From JAFAFN01 sp963707555 (lineage in GTDB: Bacteria; Actinomycetota; Acidimicrobiia; Acidimicrobiales; Microtrichaceae), in contig CAVPQM010000010.1 in assembly GCA_963707555.1 (NCBI GenBank), positions 124,001 to 188,000 of the forward strand: a stretch of 64,000 nt of DNA, in the 5' to 3' direction. Every line of letters begins with the position of its first letter. The first letter of the stretch is position 1. The notes beneath the pieces are model-generated. The model was not told the DNA's origin. It ran no database searches and saw only the letters and a program-made list of their open reading frames with translations. Both the position numbers and the translations under genes were made by a program. This document shows, piece after piece, positions 9,674-18,592 of this stretch.

Positions 9674-10789
9674 TCACTTGAGCCTGATCCGGGGATCGAG
9701 CAGGGCGACGAGGACATCGAGGGCCACGTACACCAGCAAGGTGAACGTGCCGGTGACGATCACGAAGCCCTGGATGGATGGGAGGTCTCGGGCCTCGATG
9801 GCGTTGAGGCCCCACATGCCCATGCCGTTCCAGTTGAAGACGCTCTGGATGATGGCGGAGCCGCCCACCATCGCGCTGAAGGTGACGGCGACGTAGGTGA
9901 GGATGGACGTGCGGGACATGGCGAGCGCCGAGCCGACGACCGTGCGCTCGCGGAGCCCGAGGGCTCGGCCGTACTCGGCCTGCGTCGAGCGGAGGCCGTC
10001 CACCGTGCCGGCCCGGGTCACCCGGGCGACCACGGCCGTGACCACGGTGGCGAGGCTCAGTGCCGGCAGGACCAACCGCGACGCGGCGTCCCAGAAGGTG
10101 GACCACTGCCCGGCCAGCAGGGCGTCGATGACCACCACGCCCGTGACGTCCGGAGGTGGCATGACCCCGAGGCCGAGCTGGCCCGTGGGCAGCGGGAAGA
10201 GGCCCAGGTGGAAGGCGAAGATCAGGATGAGCACGAGGCCCACCACGAAGTCCGGCGTCGCCTGGAGCGTCCCGACCCCGACGCTGAGCGTCTTGTCCGG
10301 CCACTTCCTGCGCCAGTAGGCGCCGATGACGCCGATGATCAGGCCACCGGTCAGCGCGATGGTGAGCGAGGTGCCGACCAGCACGAGGTCGATCGGCAGC
10401 CGGTCGCTGATCGCCTCGAAGACCGGTCGGCCGTCCATGTACGAGGTCCCGAGGTCGCCACGGAGCAGCCCCGACATGAGATCGGTGTACTGCTCCATGA
10501 CGGGCCGATCCGTGCCGAGCCTCGTCCTGATCTCCGCGACCGTCTCCGGTGTGGCGTTCTGGCCGGCGATGATCTCCGCCGGATCGCCCGGGATCAGCCG
10601 CAGGGCGAAGAACGATCCCGTGGCGATCAGGATGATCAGAAGGGGCACTGCGGCGAGGCGCCGCAGGAGGAATCCGATCGGGATTCGCTGCCGCAACGAG
10701 CGCGAACGTCGTGCGGTCGGGGCTGGAGGCGCGGTCACCCGTGGCGGGTCGCTCGACCGTTCCCCCTGCTCGATCACGTCAGTGGCCAT
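9674..10789 (-). CDS. ABC transporter permease, DppB/OppB type
   Basis: 371 aa. The N-terminal membrane helix (PLLIILIATGSFFALRLIPG) leads into the family-typical PGDPAEIIAG segment and a periplasmic region ending LGTSYMDGRPV. The cytosolic EAA loop is EYGRALGLRERTVVG. The N-terminus carries about 40 extra polar residues rich in Pro and Arg, which may mean a later start. It sits 21 bases after the PhyH gene and 20 before the partner permease. Confidence 0.92.
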   Translation of the reverse strand: MATDVIEQGERSSDPPRVTAPPAPTARRSRSLRQRIPIGFLLRRLAAVPLLIILIATGSFFALRLIPGDPAEIIAGQNATPETVAEIRTRLGTDRPVMEQYTDLMSGLLRGDLGTSYMDGRPVFEAISDRLPIDLVLVGTSLTIALTGGLIIGVIGAYWRRKWPDKTLSVGVGTLQATPDFVVGLVLILIFAFHLGLFPLPTGQLGLGVMPPPDVTGVVVIDALLAGQWSTFWDAASRLVLPALSLATVVTAVVARVTRAGTVDGLRSTQAEYGRALGLRERTVVGSALAMSRTSILTYVAVTFSAMVGGSAIIQSVFNWNGMGMWGLNAIEARDLPSIQGFVIVTGTFTLLVYVALDVLVALLDPRIRLK

Positions 10790-10810
10790 GCCTCGGCTCC
10801 TTGTTCGGAC

Positions 10811-11719
10811 TTACCGCATCACGCGGTTGGTGGCCAGCGCGTCGACTCGTTGCTCCGGTCGTTCCAGCGCTCCGGCGTTGCGGGGCCGGAAGTAGGGACG
10901 GACGTCGTCGGGGAGCGTGGCGAGCTGTTCCTCGGTCCACTCCGTCACGGGTCCGGCGCAGGTCGCCCAGCCGGGGCGGTAGGCCCACTCCAGGGTGTTC
11001 AACGGAGTGGAGTCCTCGCCACGCGGGACAGGCGGATGTCCGCCGTGGAACACCTTCACGTTGAAGATGGTGGCGTCGCCCACGTCAGCCGGCACCGTCA
11101 GCATGTCCGGGTGGTTGTCGTACTTGACGTACGGATCGGCGTGCGTGTGCAGCATCAGGTGCGACCGCGGGAGGAAGGTGATCCCGCTGGGTTCCTCCAT
11201 CTCCTCGGGCCGGGTCACCCGGACGAGCACGCGGATCGTGGCCGGCGAGCTCTCGTCCCACCCCTTGGCCTCGGAGCCGTAGGGCTGGTAGTCGGAGTGC
11301 AGGGCCAGGCCGGGGCCGAAGTCCCCTCCGCCACCTGCGGAGAGGTAGTGCCCGAGCATGAACACGATGTCCGGACCCAGCGTGGCCTCGAGGAACTCCT
11401 TCAGCCGGGGCTTGAAGCCCAGCTGGATGAAGGTCGGGCTGTGGAACTGCGGCGGATGCGTCTTGGAGAACCGGATCCGACTCCCGGTGGTCGCCATCGT
11501 CATCGGCAGCGTCTCGAGCTCGTCGAGGACCGTGGCGATGTCCGCCTCGTCGATCAGCTTCGGCATGACGACGTAGCCGTTCACCATGAAGAAGTCGATC
11601 AGCTGAGCCAACGACATCGAGGCGAAGTCGGTCCTGTCGTAGCGGACCGGGCCGTGCGCCGTGGTGCCCTCCACGTCGCCGGCGACCGGATTGGGATTGG
11701 TCAGCGGGTACTCGCTCAT
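10811..11719 (-). CDS. phytanoyl-CoA dioxygenase (PhyH) family protein
   Basis: 302 aa, intact. The double-stranded beta-helix iron ligands are H141 and D143 in LALHSDYQPYG; the distal His is in FNVKVFHGGHPP (H225 or H228). A Fe(II)/2-oxoglutarate-dependent hydroxylase is expected, though some relatives are catalytically silent. It lies between the solute-binding protein (43 bases upstream) and the permeases, an unusual place for an oxygenase; this suggests that uptake and first hydroxylation are co-regulated. It differs clearly from the PhyH protein at 2771-3668, so the operon has two such enzymes. Confidence 0.87.
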   Translation of the reverse strand: MSEYPLTNPNPVAGDVEGTTAHGPVRYDRTDFASMSLAQLIDFFMVNGYVVMPKLIDEADIATVLDELETLPMTMATTGSRIRFSKTHPPQFHSPTFIQLGFKPRLKEFLEATLGPDIVFMLGHYLSAGGGGDFGPGLALHSDYQPYGSEAKGWDESSPATIRVLVRVTRPEEMEEPSGITFLPRSHLMLHTHADPYVKYDNHPDMLTVPADVGDATIFNVKVFHGGHPPVPRGEDSTPLNTLEWAYRPGWATCAGPVTEWTEEQLATLPDDVRPYFRPRNAGALERPEQRVDALATNRVMR

Positions 11720-11762
11720 GCTCTGCGCTCCTCTGATCGAGTTCGACCTGTCGATGCCCGGC

Positions 11763-13394
11763 TCAGCATTCGATGTCGGTGCTGCTCAGGAGACCGGTGG
11801 TCGGGAACACCGGGGAGACCGGCAGCGCAGTGGCGCAGTTGCGCATGGCGAACACGCCCTGGGTGTCCGCGATCGCGACCGTCGGCAGGTTGTCGTTGAC
11901 CAGCACCGACAGCGCATCGATGTCGGCCTGGGTCGGAGCGAGGTTCCGGCTCACGTCGGCGGCAGCCTGATCGATCTCCGGGAAGCAGAGCTTGCCGTAG
12001 TTCTGTCGGGCCTCGCAGCCGGAGATGTTCAGGTAGGCCTGACCAGCTTCGGCGAAGGCCGGTGCGCTCGGGTAGATGAAGAGGTCGAAGTCGCCCTTGG
12101 CCAGCGTGTCGCTGAAGGTGGTGGCGTCGCCGATGCTGTTGATCGTCAGGTTCACGCCGATGGCGGCCAGCTGCGCCTTGAGCGACACACCGAGCGAGGT
12201 GATGTACTCACCGGGGTTGGTGGGCGACAGCGTGAGACCCAGATCGAGCCCGTCGCCGTAGCCGGCCGCTTCCATGAGCTTCTTGGCCTCGGCGACGTCG
12301 AACTCGTAGCTCGAGGTGCCCTCGGTCGGATCGAACGCGGAGGGGACGCCGGCCGTCGACGGTGCGGCGAAGCCTCGGTAGACCGAGTCGATGATCTCGT
12401 CGCGGTTGATCGCCATGGAGATCGCCTTGCGGACGTTGACGTCCTTCAGCGCCTCGTTCTGGGAGTTGAAGCCCATGAAGTCCTGGTAGGCGGAGGGGCA
12501 GCGCGTCAGCGTGAGGTCGTCGGTGTCGGCGAGCGACTCGAGCTGGAGGAACGACAGGTTCTTGGCCAGCGTGGCCTCGCCACCGGAGATCAGCTGCAGC
12601 CGGTTGCCGGCATCGGTGATCGTGCTCATCACCATGCGGTCGATGGAGCCGGTCGCTTCCTGGTTGGGGTTGCGCACGTAGGTGCTCGACACACCCGGCT
12701 GGAACTGCTCCAGCTTCCAGGGTCCGAAGTTCGCCATGTTGGAGCTCAACCACTCGGTGGCCCAGGGGTCATCCGGCGTGGCGTGCTTCTTGGCCTCGGT
12801 GGAGTCGTAGATGACCATCCACAGCGTGGTCATCAGCGACGCCGAGAAGCTGCGGGGATCGCTGAGGTTGATCGTGAACGTGGTGTCGTCCTGGATCGTC
12901 AGCGGGTTGGCCTCGTCGAAGCCCGACAGCGTGAACATGAGGTAGTTCGCCGTGGGGTCCACCTCGGCGGCACGCTCGAGGGACCACAACACGTCGGCCG
13001 ACGTGAGGGTGTTGCCGTAGGCGCTCTCGACCGGGTTGAGCACGAACTCGAGCTTCGTGCCGTCCTCGGAGCGCTGGTAGCTCTCGACCAACCCGGTGGG
13101 GACGAGGTCCTCGGACGTGGGCAGCTCCACACAGGGACCGCCGTCGATCGGGGTCGACTCGTACTGGAGCAGACCGGCTTCCCACTTCAGGACCACGTCC
13201 TGGTTCTGGAAGCCCTGGATGTTCGACGAGTCGAGGCTGCTCACTCCACCGGCGATCAGCTCGGTGTAGGTGTCGCCGCCCGTCCCGCCGCTCGACTCGG
13301 TGGAGCTGTCGCTCCCACCGCCGCACGCCGACGCGACCAGCGCGAGCGCCAAGCCTCCCAGTGCAATCTGACTTCTGAAACCGTGACGCCCCAT
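11763..13394 (-). CDS. family 5 extracellular solute-binding lipoprotein (peptide/nickel ABC importer)
   Basis: 543 aa. The signal peptide has a lipobox ending LVASAC, so C24 would be lipidated. It is followed by a Gly/Ser-rich tether and then a DppA/OppA-like two-lobe domain: ESYQRSEDGTKLEF, SADVLWSLERA, FNSQNEALKDVNVRKAIS. It should bind the substrate at the outer membrane face and pass it to the DppBC-type pore. First gene of the ten-gene operon, with an AGGAG site 6 bases before ATG and an operator-like palindrome 30-56 bases upstream. Family 5 proteins also bind non-peptide solutes, so the ligand is open. Confidence 0.93.
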   Translation of the reverse strand: MGRHGFRSQIALGGLALALVASACGGGSDSSTESSGGTGGDTYTELIAGGVSSLDSSNIQGFQNQDVVLKWEAGLLQYESTPIDGGPCVELPTSEDLVPTGLVESYQRSEDGTKLEFVLNPVESAYGNTLTSADVLWSLERAAEVDPTANYLMFTLSGFDEANPLTIQDDTTFTINLSDPRSFSASLMTTLWMVIYDSTEAKKHATPDDPWATEWLSSNMANFGPWKLEQFQPGVSSTYVRNPNQEATGSIDRMVMSTITDAGNRLQLISGGEATLAKNLSFLQLESLADTDDLTLTRCPSAYQDFMGFNSQNEALKDVNVRKAISMAINRDEIIDSVYRGFAAPSTAGVPSAFDPTEGTSSYEFDVAEAKKLMEAAGYGDGLDLGLTLSPTNPGEYITSLGVSLKAQLAAIGVNLTINSIGDATTFSDTLAKGDFDLFIYPSAPAFAEAGQAYLNISGCEARQNYGKLCFPEIDQAAADVSRNLAPTQADIDALSVLVNDNLPTVAIADTQGVFAMRNCATALPVSPVFPTTGLLSSTDIEC

Positions 13395-13423
13395 GTCGAC
13401 TCCTACCCCTTGAAGTTTCGAAC

Positions 13424-13450
13424 CTGTTCCAATGGAAGGAACAGTGTTCC
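13424..13450 (-). promoter_or_regulatory. operator-like palindrome in the transporter operon leader
   Basis: CTGTTCC and GGAACAG form a perfect 7-base inverted repeat (13424-13430 and 13438-13444) separated by 7 bases. A nested TTCCAATGGAA (13427-13437) is itself palindromic, and a third half-site GTGTTCC follows at 13444-13450. It lies between the predicted promoter and the solute-binding-protein start. IclR-family regulators often bind short TGGAA/TTCCA-type half-sites and an IclR gene is adjacent, so it is the likely, unproven, binder. Confidence 0.5.
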
Positions 13451-13461
13451 TGTGGGTGAGG

Positions 13462-13491
13462 GGTTTACACCCTCGCTTCTGAATCAGTCAA
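13462..13491 (-). promoter_or_regulatory. candidate promoter of the transporter operon
   Basis: Read on the minus strand: TTGACT (13491-13486), 18 bases, then TAAACC (13467-13462). The -35 match is good and the -10 match weak. It lies 68-97 bases upstream of the solute-binding-protein start and just upstream of the palindrome at 13424-13450. Confidence 0.35.
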
Positions 13492-13610
13492 GCAAAAACA
13501 AGCACTTAGGTAAGGCTTTCAGGTCGGAGAGGTCCCCCGCAAAAGCTCACCAGGGCGCGACGAGTTCGCCCGGGGGTGTCGACCCACCCGGACCACGCAG
13601 CGAACCGCCG

Positions 13611-14402
13611 TCAGTGCTCGGCGTACCCCATGCGGCGGGAGACGCCGGCGGCGACGCGGAGCAACTGGTCCGCGCAGGTCTCGGCTTCGCCGCGGAACCG
13701 TTCCACGGGCCCACAGACGCTCAGGGACGCGATCGGCTGGCCGGCATGGTCCAACACCGGGGCCGCGACCGAACCCGCGCCGTGCTGCCGTTCCCCCAAC
13801 GAGATGGCGTACCCACGATCACGGATCGCGGCCAGCTCGTCACGCAGTCGGGCGGTGCTCACGATCGTCTGGTCGGTCATCTGCTCGAGCTCGCCCCGGG
13901 CCAGGTACGCGGCCTGGAACTGCTCCGACATGAACGCCAGGATCGCCTTGGACGACGCACCGGCGTGGAGCGGGTGCGCGCTGCCGATCCGGATCACCAT
14001 CTTGATGTCCCGCAAGGGCGTCGCCTGCGCGACGTAGACGCGCCGCTGGCCCGAGAGCACCGACACCGTGGCGGTCTCCTGGGTCAGCTCCACCAGACCG
14101 TTGAGCTCACCGCGGGCGATGTCGATCACGTCGAGTCCCTGCAGGTAGGCCGTCCCGATGCGCAGGGCGTGGACGCCGAGGCGGTAGCGACGAGCGTCCT
14201 CGTCGAACTCGACCAGCTCGGCGTTGCGGAACGACGCGAGGACCCGATGCACCACGGCCTTGGACAGCCCGAGCTGGTTCGCGACCTCGGTCACCCCGAG
14301 GTCCTTGACGCCCTCCGCCGCGAACAGGTTCAGGACGTCGATGGCACGCTCGATGCCCGCCACGGTCTGCCCACTGCTCCGCTGGCCCGCTTCGACCACC
14401 AC
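13611..14402 (-). CDS. IclR family transcriptional regulator
   Basis: 263 aa. An N-terminal winged helix-turn-helix (LGVTEVANQLGLSKAVVHRV) is followed by an IclR effector domain with the typical PLHAGASSKAILAF segment. A GTG start at 14402 (or 14399) sits right behind an AGGAGGAGGA purine run. It is transcribed toward the transporter operon and away from the cyclase operon, so it is placed to control both. Operator-like sites lie on both sides (13424-13450, 14499-14546). The effector is probably a pathway intermediate. Confidence 0.93.
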   Translation of the reverse strand: MVVEAGQRSSGQTVAGIERAIDVLNLFAAEGVKDLGVTEVANQLGLSKAVVHRVLASFRNAELVEFDEDARRYRLGVHALRIGTAYLQGLDVIDIARGELNGLVELTQETATVSVLSGQRRVYVAQATPLRDIKMVIRIGSAHPLHAGASSKAILAFMSEQFQAAYLARGELEQMTDQTIVSTARLRDELAAIRDRGYAISLGERQHGAGSVAAPVLDHAGQPIASLSVCGPVERFRGEAETCADQLLRVAAGVSRRMGYAEH

Positions 14403-14491
14403 TTCCTCCTCCTGTTCGGGATCGGCGCCTCGTTCCGCCGGGCGACACGTCTAGCACCGATGTCGACCCGTCTGGCGCGTCCCCGTATCGC

Positions 14492-14520
14492 TTGACGTGC
14501 GGAACCCGTACCGCAATGAT
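14492..14520 (+). promoter_or_regulatory. candidate sigma-70-type promoter of the cyclase operon
   Basis: TTGACG (14492-14497), a 17-base spacer, then AATGAT (14515-14520). The whole spacer is occupied by the palindrome at 14499-14514. The predicted start of transcription near 14527 leaves a leader of about 150 bases before the GTG at 14676. Confidence 0.45.
14499..14514. promoter_or_regulatory. operator candidate 1 inside the promoter spacer
   Basis: GCGGAACCCGTACCGC, a near-perfect palindrome (one mismatched pair) lying exactly between the -35 and -10 elements. A protein bound here would block RNA polymerase. Shares GGAAC/GTWCC half-sites with the sites at 13424-13450 and 36235-36262. Confidence 0.45.
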
Positions 14521-14529
14521 CGGAACCGT

Positions 14530-14546
14530 GTTTCGTTTAGCGGAAC
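14530..14546. promoter_or_regulatory. operator candidate 2 just downstream of the predicted transcription start
   Basis: GTTTCGTTTAGCGGAAC, an imperfect inverted repeat (GTTTCG / CGGAAC). The reverse strand of 36246-36262 carries GTTTCGCTATATGGTAC, identical at 11 of 17 positions, with both outer blocks kept. This suggests one regulator for both promoters. Confidence 0.4.
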
Positions 14547-14675
14547 ATGGGGGTCCGTCCGGCACCCCGAGCTGTTGCCCCGGGGACGGCGTCGCCACGG
14601 CGATCGTCGGCGGCGTTCCGCAGTCCATCCCCCGGGCACCCGCCCACGTCCACTTCAACATCCTCGAGGAGCACG

Positions 14676-15497
14676 GTGTCCAGCACGGCCCAGGTGATCG
14701 ATGCACTGAGCGGATCGACGCGCGTCGTCGATCTCTCCCGGAAATACGTCCAAGGCATGGCGCAATCGCCGAACCACCCTCCGTACCGGCACGCCTACAC
14801 ACGGCGTCACGGTGACATGGTGCGAGCGGACGGCGGGTCGGCCGCGGCCGACATCATCGTCCTCGGGACCCACGTCGGCACGCACATGGACGCGCTCGCG
14901 CACGTGTCGCACGACGGACACCTCCACGGCGGCACCTCGGTCGTGGAAGGACTCGAGGGCGGCCTCTACCGCTCGCACGGCATCGACACGATCGAGCCGT
15001 TCGTCGGCCGTGGCGTGCTGCTCGACATCCCGCGGCTCAAGGGCGTCGACGTCCTCGAACCCGGCTACGAGATCACCACCGACGACCTCGACGCCGCCGT
15101 CGAGTCGCAGGGCTCCCCGGTCCGCGCCGGCGACGCCGTGCTCATCCGCTCCGGCTGGGGCTGCAACTGGGACGACACCGACGCCTTCGTCGGCCACGAC
15201 TCCGGCGTGCCCGGTGTCAGCGAGGCGGGCGCGCAGTGGCTCGCCGAGCGTGGGGTCGTGCTGGCCGGCGCCGACACCATCGCCTTCGAGTGCCTGAAGC
15301 CGGGTGCCGGCCACGCCCTGCTCCCGGCCCACCGGGTGCTGCTCGTCGAAGCGGGCATCCCGATCATGGAGACCATGCTGCTCGACGGGCTCGCCGCCAC
15401 CGGCGCCCACGAGTTCGGCTTCGTCGTCGCACCCCTGAACTTCACCGGGGCCACCGGCTCCCCCATCCGTCCCATCGCCGTGCTCGGGGACGACTGA
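14676..15497 (+). CDS. cyclase family protein (kynurenine formamidase-like metal hydrolase)
   Basis: 273 aa from GTG 14676, chosen for a GAGGA site six bases upstream and because codons before it lose coding character. The metal-binding motif of the family is complete: THVGTHMDALAH (H66, H70, D72, H76). Members hydrolyse amides or cyclic imides/lactones (formamidase, isatin hydrolase). The stop overlaps the next ATG (TGATG). With a dihydropyrimidinase-like hydrolase two genes on, ring or amide opening is a reasonable role. Confidence 0.88.
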   Translation: MSSTAQVIDALSGSTRVVDLSRKYVQGMAQSPNHPPYRHAYTRRHGDMVRADGGSAAADIIVLGTHVGTHMDALAHVSHDGHLHGGTSVVEGLEGGLYRSHGIDTIEPFVGRGVLLDIPRLKGVDVLEPGYEITTDDLDAAVESQGSPVRAGDAVLIRSGWGCNWDDTDAFVGHDSGVPGVSEAGAQWLAERGVVLAGADTIAFECLKPGAGHALLPAHRVLLVEAGIPIMETMLLDGLAATGAHEFGFVVAPLNFTGATGSPIRPIAVLGDD

Positions 15498-16958
15498 TGT
15501 CAGAGCTCGACGCTCGCCGAACAGCTCGGCGCCTTCGCCGTCGACGACACGCCGGTGCCCGACGACGTCGCACGCAGCGTCGCCCAGCGGGTGCTCGACA
15601 TCCTCGGCATCGCCGTCGCGGCCACCCGCCTGCCGACCAGCACCGCGATGATCGAGTACGCCGAGTCCCAGGGCGGCACCGAGCAGGCCACCGCGGTGGG
15701 CTGCTCCACCAAGCTCCCGGCTGCTCTCGCAGCACTGGTGAACGGCACGCTCGCCCACAGCCTGGACTACGACGACACGCACCTGCCGTCGATCCTCCAC
15801 CCCTCGGCCTCGGTGGTCCCCGCGGCGCTCGCCGCGGCCGAGGCCCACGGCGCGGACGCTGCGACCACCGTGCGAGCCGTGGCGGTCGGCCTGGAGATCT
15901 GCGTGCGGACCGGCATGGCCGGATACGACCCCGAGCTGGGCAACTCCGTGTTCTTCGAGCGGGGACAACATGCGACCAGCATCTGCGGCGCGCTCGGCGG
16001 CGCCGCAGCGGCAGGCGTGGCCATGGGGCTGGACGCCGCAGGCATCACCTCGGCGCTCGGCATCGCCGCATCGATGGCGTCGGGCATCATCGAGGCCAAC
16101 CGCACCGGCGGCACCGTCAAGCGCATCCACTGCGGCTGGGCCGCCCACAGCGCCGTGACCGCGGCCGAGCTGACCGCACGGGGCCTCACCGGTCCACCCA
16201 CGGTCTTCGAAGGCCGCTTCGGCTTCTACCAGGCCTTCCTGTCGGGCCGGGCCGACCACAGCGAGATCACCGAAGGACTCGGTACGACCTGGTGCGTCCC
16301 GGACATCTTCTTCAAGCCGTACCCGGCCAACCACTTCACCCACGGCGCCATCGACGCCGCGCTCCGCATGCGTGCCGGCGGCCTGCGTCCCGAGGACGTG
16401 GAGCGCGCGGTGCTGCGCGTCGCGCCCGCACCGCTGCGCACCATCGGTGAGCCCCTCGAGGCCAAGCAGCGGCCGGACACCGGGTACCAGGCACAGTTCT
16501 CCGGGCCGTACACCGTCGCTGCCGCGCTCTTCGGTGGCGCCGGACTCGGCCTCGGTCTGAGCGACTTCACCGACGAGCTGGCCCGTGACCCACAGCGCCG
16601 TGCGCTGATGTCGAAGGTCACCGTCGTGCCCGACGAGCGGTGCGAAGCGATCTTCCCCACGCAGTTCCCCGCCATCCTCGAGGTGCTCACCGTCAGCGGC
16701 GAGACCCTCGTGGAGGAAGCACTCGTGAACCGGGGCGGGCCGAAGAACCCGCTGTCGGACGACGAGCTCGCCGTGAAGTTCCGGGACAACGTCGCCGGAC
16801 TGCTCGACGATCAGCAGCGTGAAGCGTTGATCGCCGCCACCTCGTCGATCTGCACCGATCACCCCCACGACGTGAGCGACATCGTCACGCCGTTGCGCCG
16901 CACCTTCCCCCGTCCCACCATCTTCCCGTCGCCAGGAGGCACCAATGGCTCGCTTTGA
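15497..16958 (+). CDS. MmgE/PrpD family protein, probable frameshift at the N-terminus
   Basis: About 487 aa when the ATG at 15497 is joined to the main frame near 15506; the joined start reads MSE then STLAEQLGAFAV, a normal PrpD N-terminus. Without the join, the first start is GTG 15555. Family blocks are present: LDILGIAVAATR, HSLDYDDTH, CGWAAHSAVTAAELTARG, FFKPYPANHFTH. The family includes 2-methylcitrate dehydratase, cis-aconitate decarboxylase and iminodisuccinate epimerase. It overlaps the next gene by 14 bases. One of three PrpD-type genes here. Confidence 0.85.
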
Positions 16959-18403
16959 TCTCCTTCTCACCAACGTCCGACTCGTCGACCCCGAGCTCGA
17001 CTCGGTCACCGAGACCAGCATCGGTGTCGCCGACGGCAAGGTCGTCGCCGTCGCCCCCGACCTCGACGCCTCGGAGGCCACCGAGGTCGTCGACGGAGCC
17101 GGACGCCTGGCGTTCCCCGGCGCCGTCGATGCCCACCAGCACTGGGGCATCTACCAGCCGCTCGACGAGGACGCACTCAGCGAGAGCCGGGCGTCGGCCC
17201 AGGGTGGCGTCACCACCGGCCTCACCTACATGCGCACCGGTCAGTACTACCTGAACAAGGGCGGCCCGTACGAGGAGTTCTTCCCCGAGGTGCTCTCGTT
17301 GAGCGAGGGCAACTCCTACGTGGACTACGCGTTCCACATCGCTCCGATGACGGCCGGTCACCTCGACGAGCTCGAGCTGCTCGCCGACGACTTCGGCGTC
17401 ACCTCGTTCAAGATCTTCATGTTCTACGGGGGCTACGGCCTGCACGGTCGCTCCGAGGACCAGTCCGAGTTCCTGATGACCCCTCCGGGGGAGCGCTACG
17501 ACATCGCCCACTTCGAGTTCGTGATGCGGGCCGTCCAGGCGCTGCGTGATCGCCGACCGGACCTCGCCGATTCGCTGTCGCTGTCGCTGCACTGCGAGAC
17601 CGCTGAGATCATGTCCGCCTACACCCGCATGGTGCAGGAGGAGGGCACGCTCACCGGCCTCGAGGCGTACCACCACTCGCGGCCCCCGCACTCCGAGGGC
17701 CTGGCGGTCACCATCGCCTCGTACCTGGCCCACGAGACCGGCCTGCCCTCGATCAACCTGCTCCACCTCACCTCGGCCAAGGCGTTCGAGGCCGCGTTGA
17801 AGATGGCCGCCGCCTTCCCCGAGATCGACTTCCGCCGCGAGGTGACCCTCGGCCACCTCCTGACCGACATCACCACTGCCGGCCCCGGCGCCAAGGTGAA
17901 CCCGCCCATCCGACCGCGTGAGGACGTCGAGGCGCTCTGGGAGCACATGCTCGCCGGCGAGGTCGACTGGGTGGTCTCGGACCATGCGTGCTGCCGACAC
18001 GAGAAGAAGTTCGGCGACGACGAGGCGGACATCTTCGTGAACAAGTCCGGCTTCGGTGGCGCCGAGTACCTGCTGTGCGGTCTGGTGTCCGAAGGCCGTC
18101 GCCGTGGCTTGTCGATGCCGGCGGTCGCCCGTCTGGTCTCGCAGAACCCCGCGAAGCGCTACGGCCTGGGCACGAAGGGTCGCATCGCCGAGGGCTTCGA
18201 CGCCGACATCGCCCTGGTGGACGACGCGCCACACCTGGACGATCCACGCCGAGGACTCCCTGTCCGCACAGGAGTACTCGCCGTTCGAGGGCATCGAGCT
18301 CGACGCGAAGGTGACCGACGTGTTCCTCCGCGGCAACCTCATCTTCAGCAACGACGCCCTCGTCGGCGAGCGCAAGGGGCAGTACCTGAAGCGCCCGCTC
18401 TGA
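16945..18403 (+). CDS. dihydropyrimidinase/hydantoinase-like amidohydrolase, one frameshift
   Basis: About 485 aa after correcting a frame change near 18237. Binuclear metal site residues are all visible: H64 and H66 (VDAHQHW), the lysine that is carboxylated in this family (K156, SFKIFMFY), H216 (SLHCETA), H274 (LLHLTSAKA) and D346 (VVSDHACC). After the shift the usual C-terminal segment AEDSLSAQEYSPFEG follows. It should hydrolyse a cyclic amide or ureide. A strong hairpin at 18439-18468 ends the operon. Confidence 0.85.
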
Positions 18404-18438
18404 GGGGCTCTCGACAGGCTGACCAGCCCGAGACGCGA

Positions 18439-18468
18439 ACAGGGGCCCGGCAGACGCCGGGCCCCTGT
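18439..18468. terminator. strong hairpin between convergent operons
   Basis: Arms of 13 bases (18439-18451 and 18456-18468), fully paired, with loop AGAC. No T-run follows, as is common in high-GC actinobacteria. It lies 36 bases past the hydrolase stop and could serve the convergent hydratase operon too. Confidence 0.65.
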
Positions 18469-18480
18469 CGCGTGCGGGGT

Positions 18481-18592
18481 GCTCGGGCCAGGGCGGCGTC
18501 GGCCCGCACGGCCACGGTGCCGCCCAGGTCGAGGGTGCTCAGGCCAGGGTGGCGTCGGCCTGCACGGCCACGTTGCCGCCCAGGTCGAAGGT
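18481..18592. repeat. 56-base tandem duplication at the 3' end of the hydratase gene
   Basis: Two direct copies (18481-18536 and 18537-18592) differ at about six positions. The right copy encodes the hydratase C-terminus (DLGGNVAVQADATLA); the left copy lies beyond the stop and would read DLGGTVAVRADAALA in another frame. The unit is not a multiple of three, so it did not extend the protein. Confidence 0.75.

Noticed and set aside
14547..14675. ATG 14547 as the start of the cyclase gene
   Set aside because: It abuts the operator-like site, has no ribosome-binding site, and the 43 extra residues are Ser/Pro/Arg-rich. GTG 14676 has GAGGA correctly spaced.
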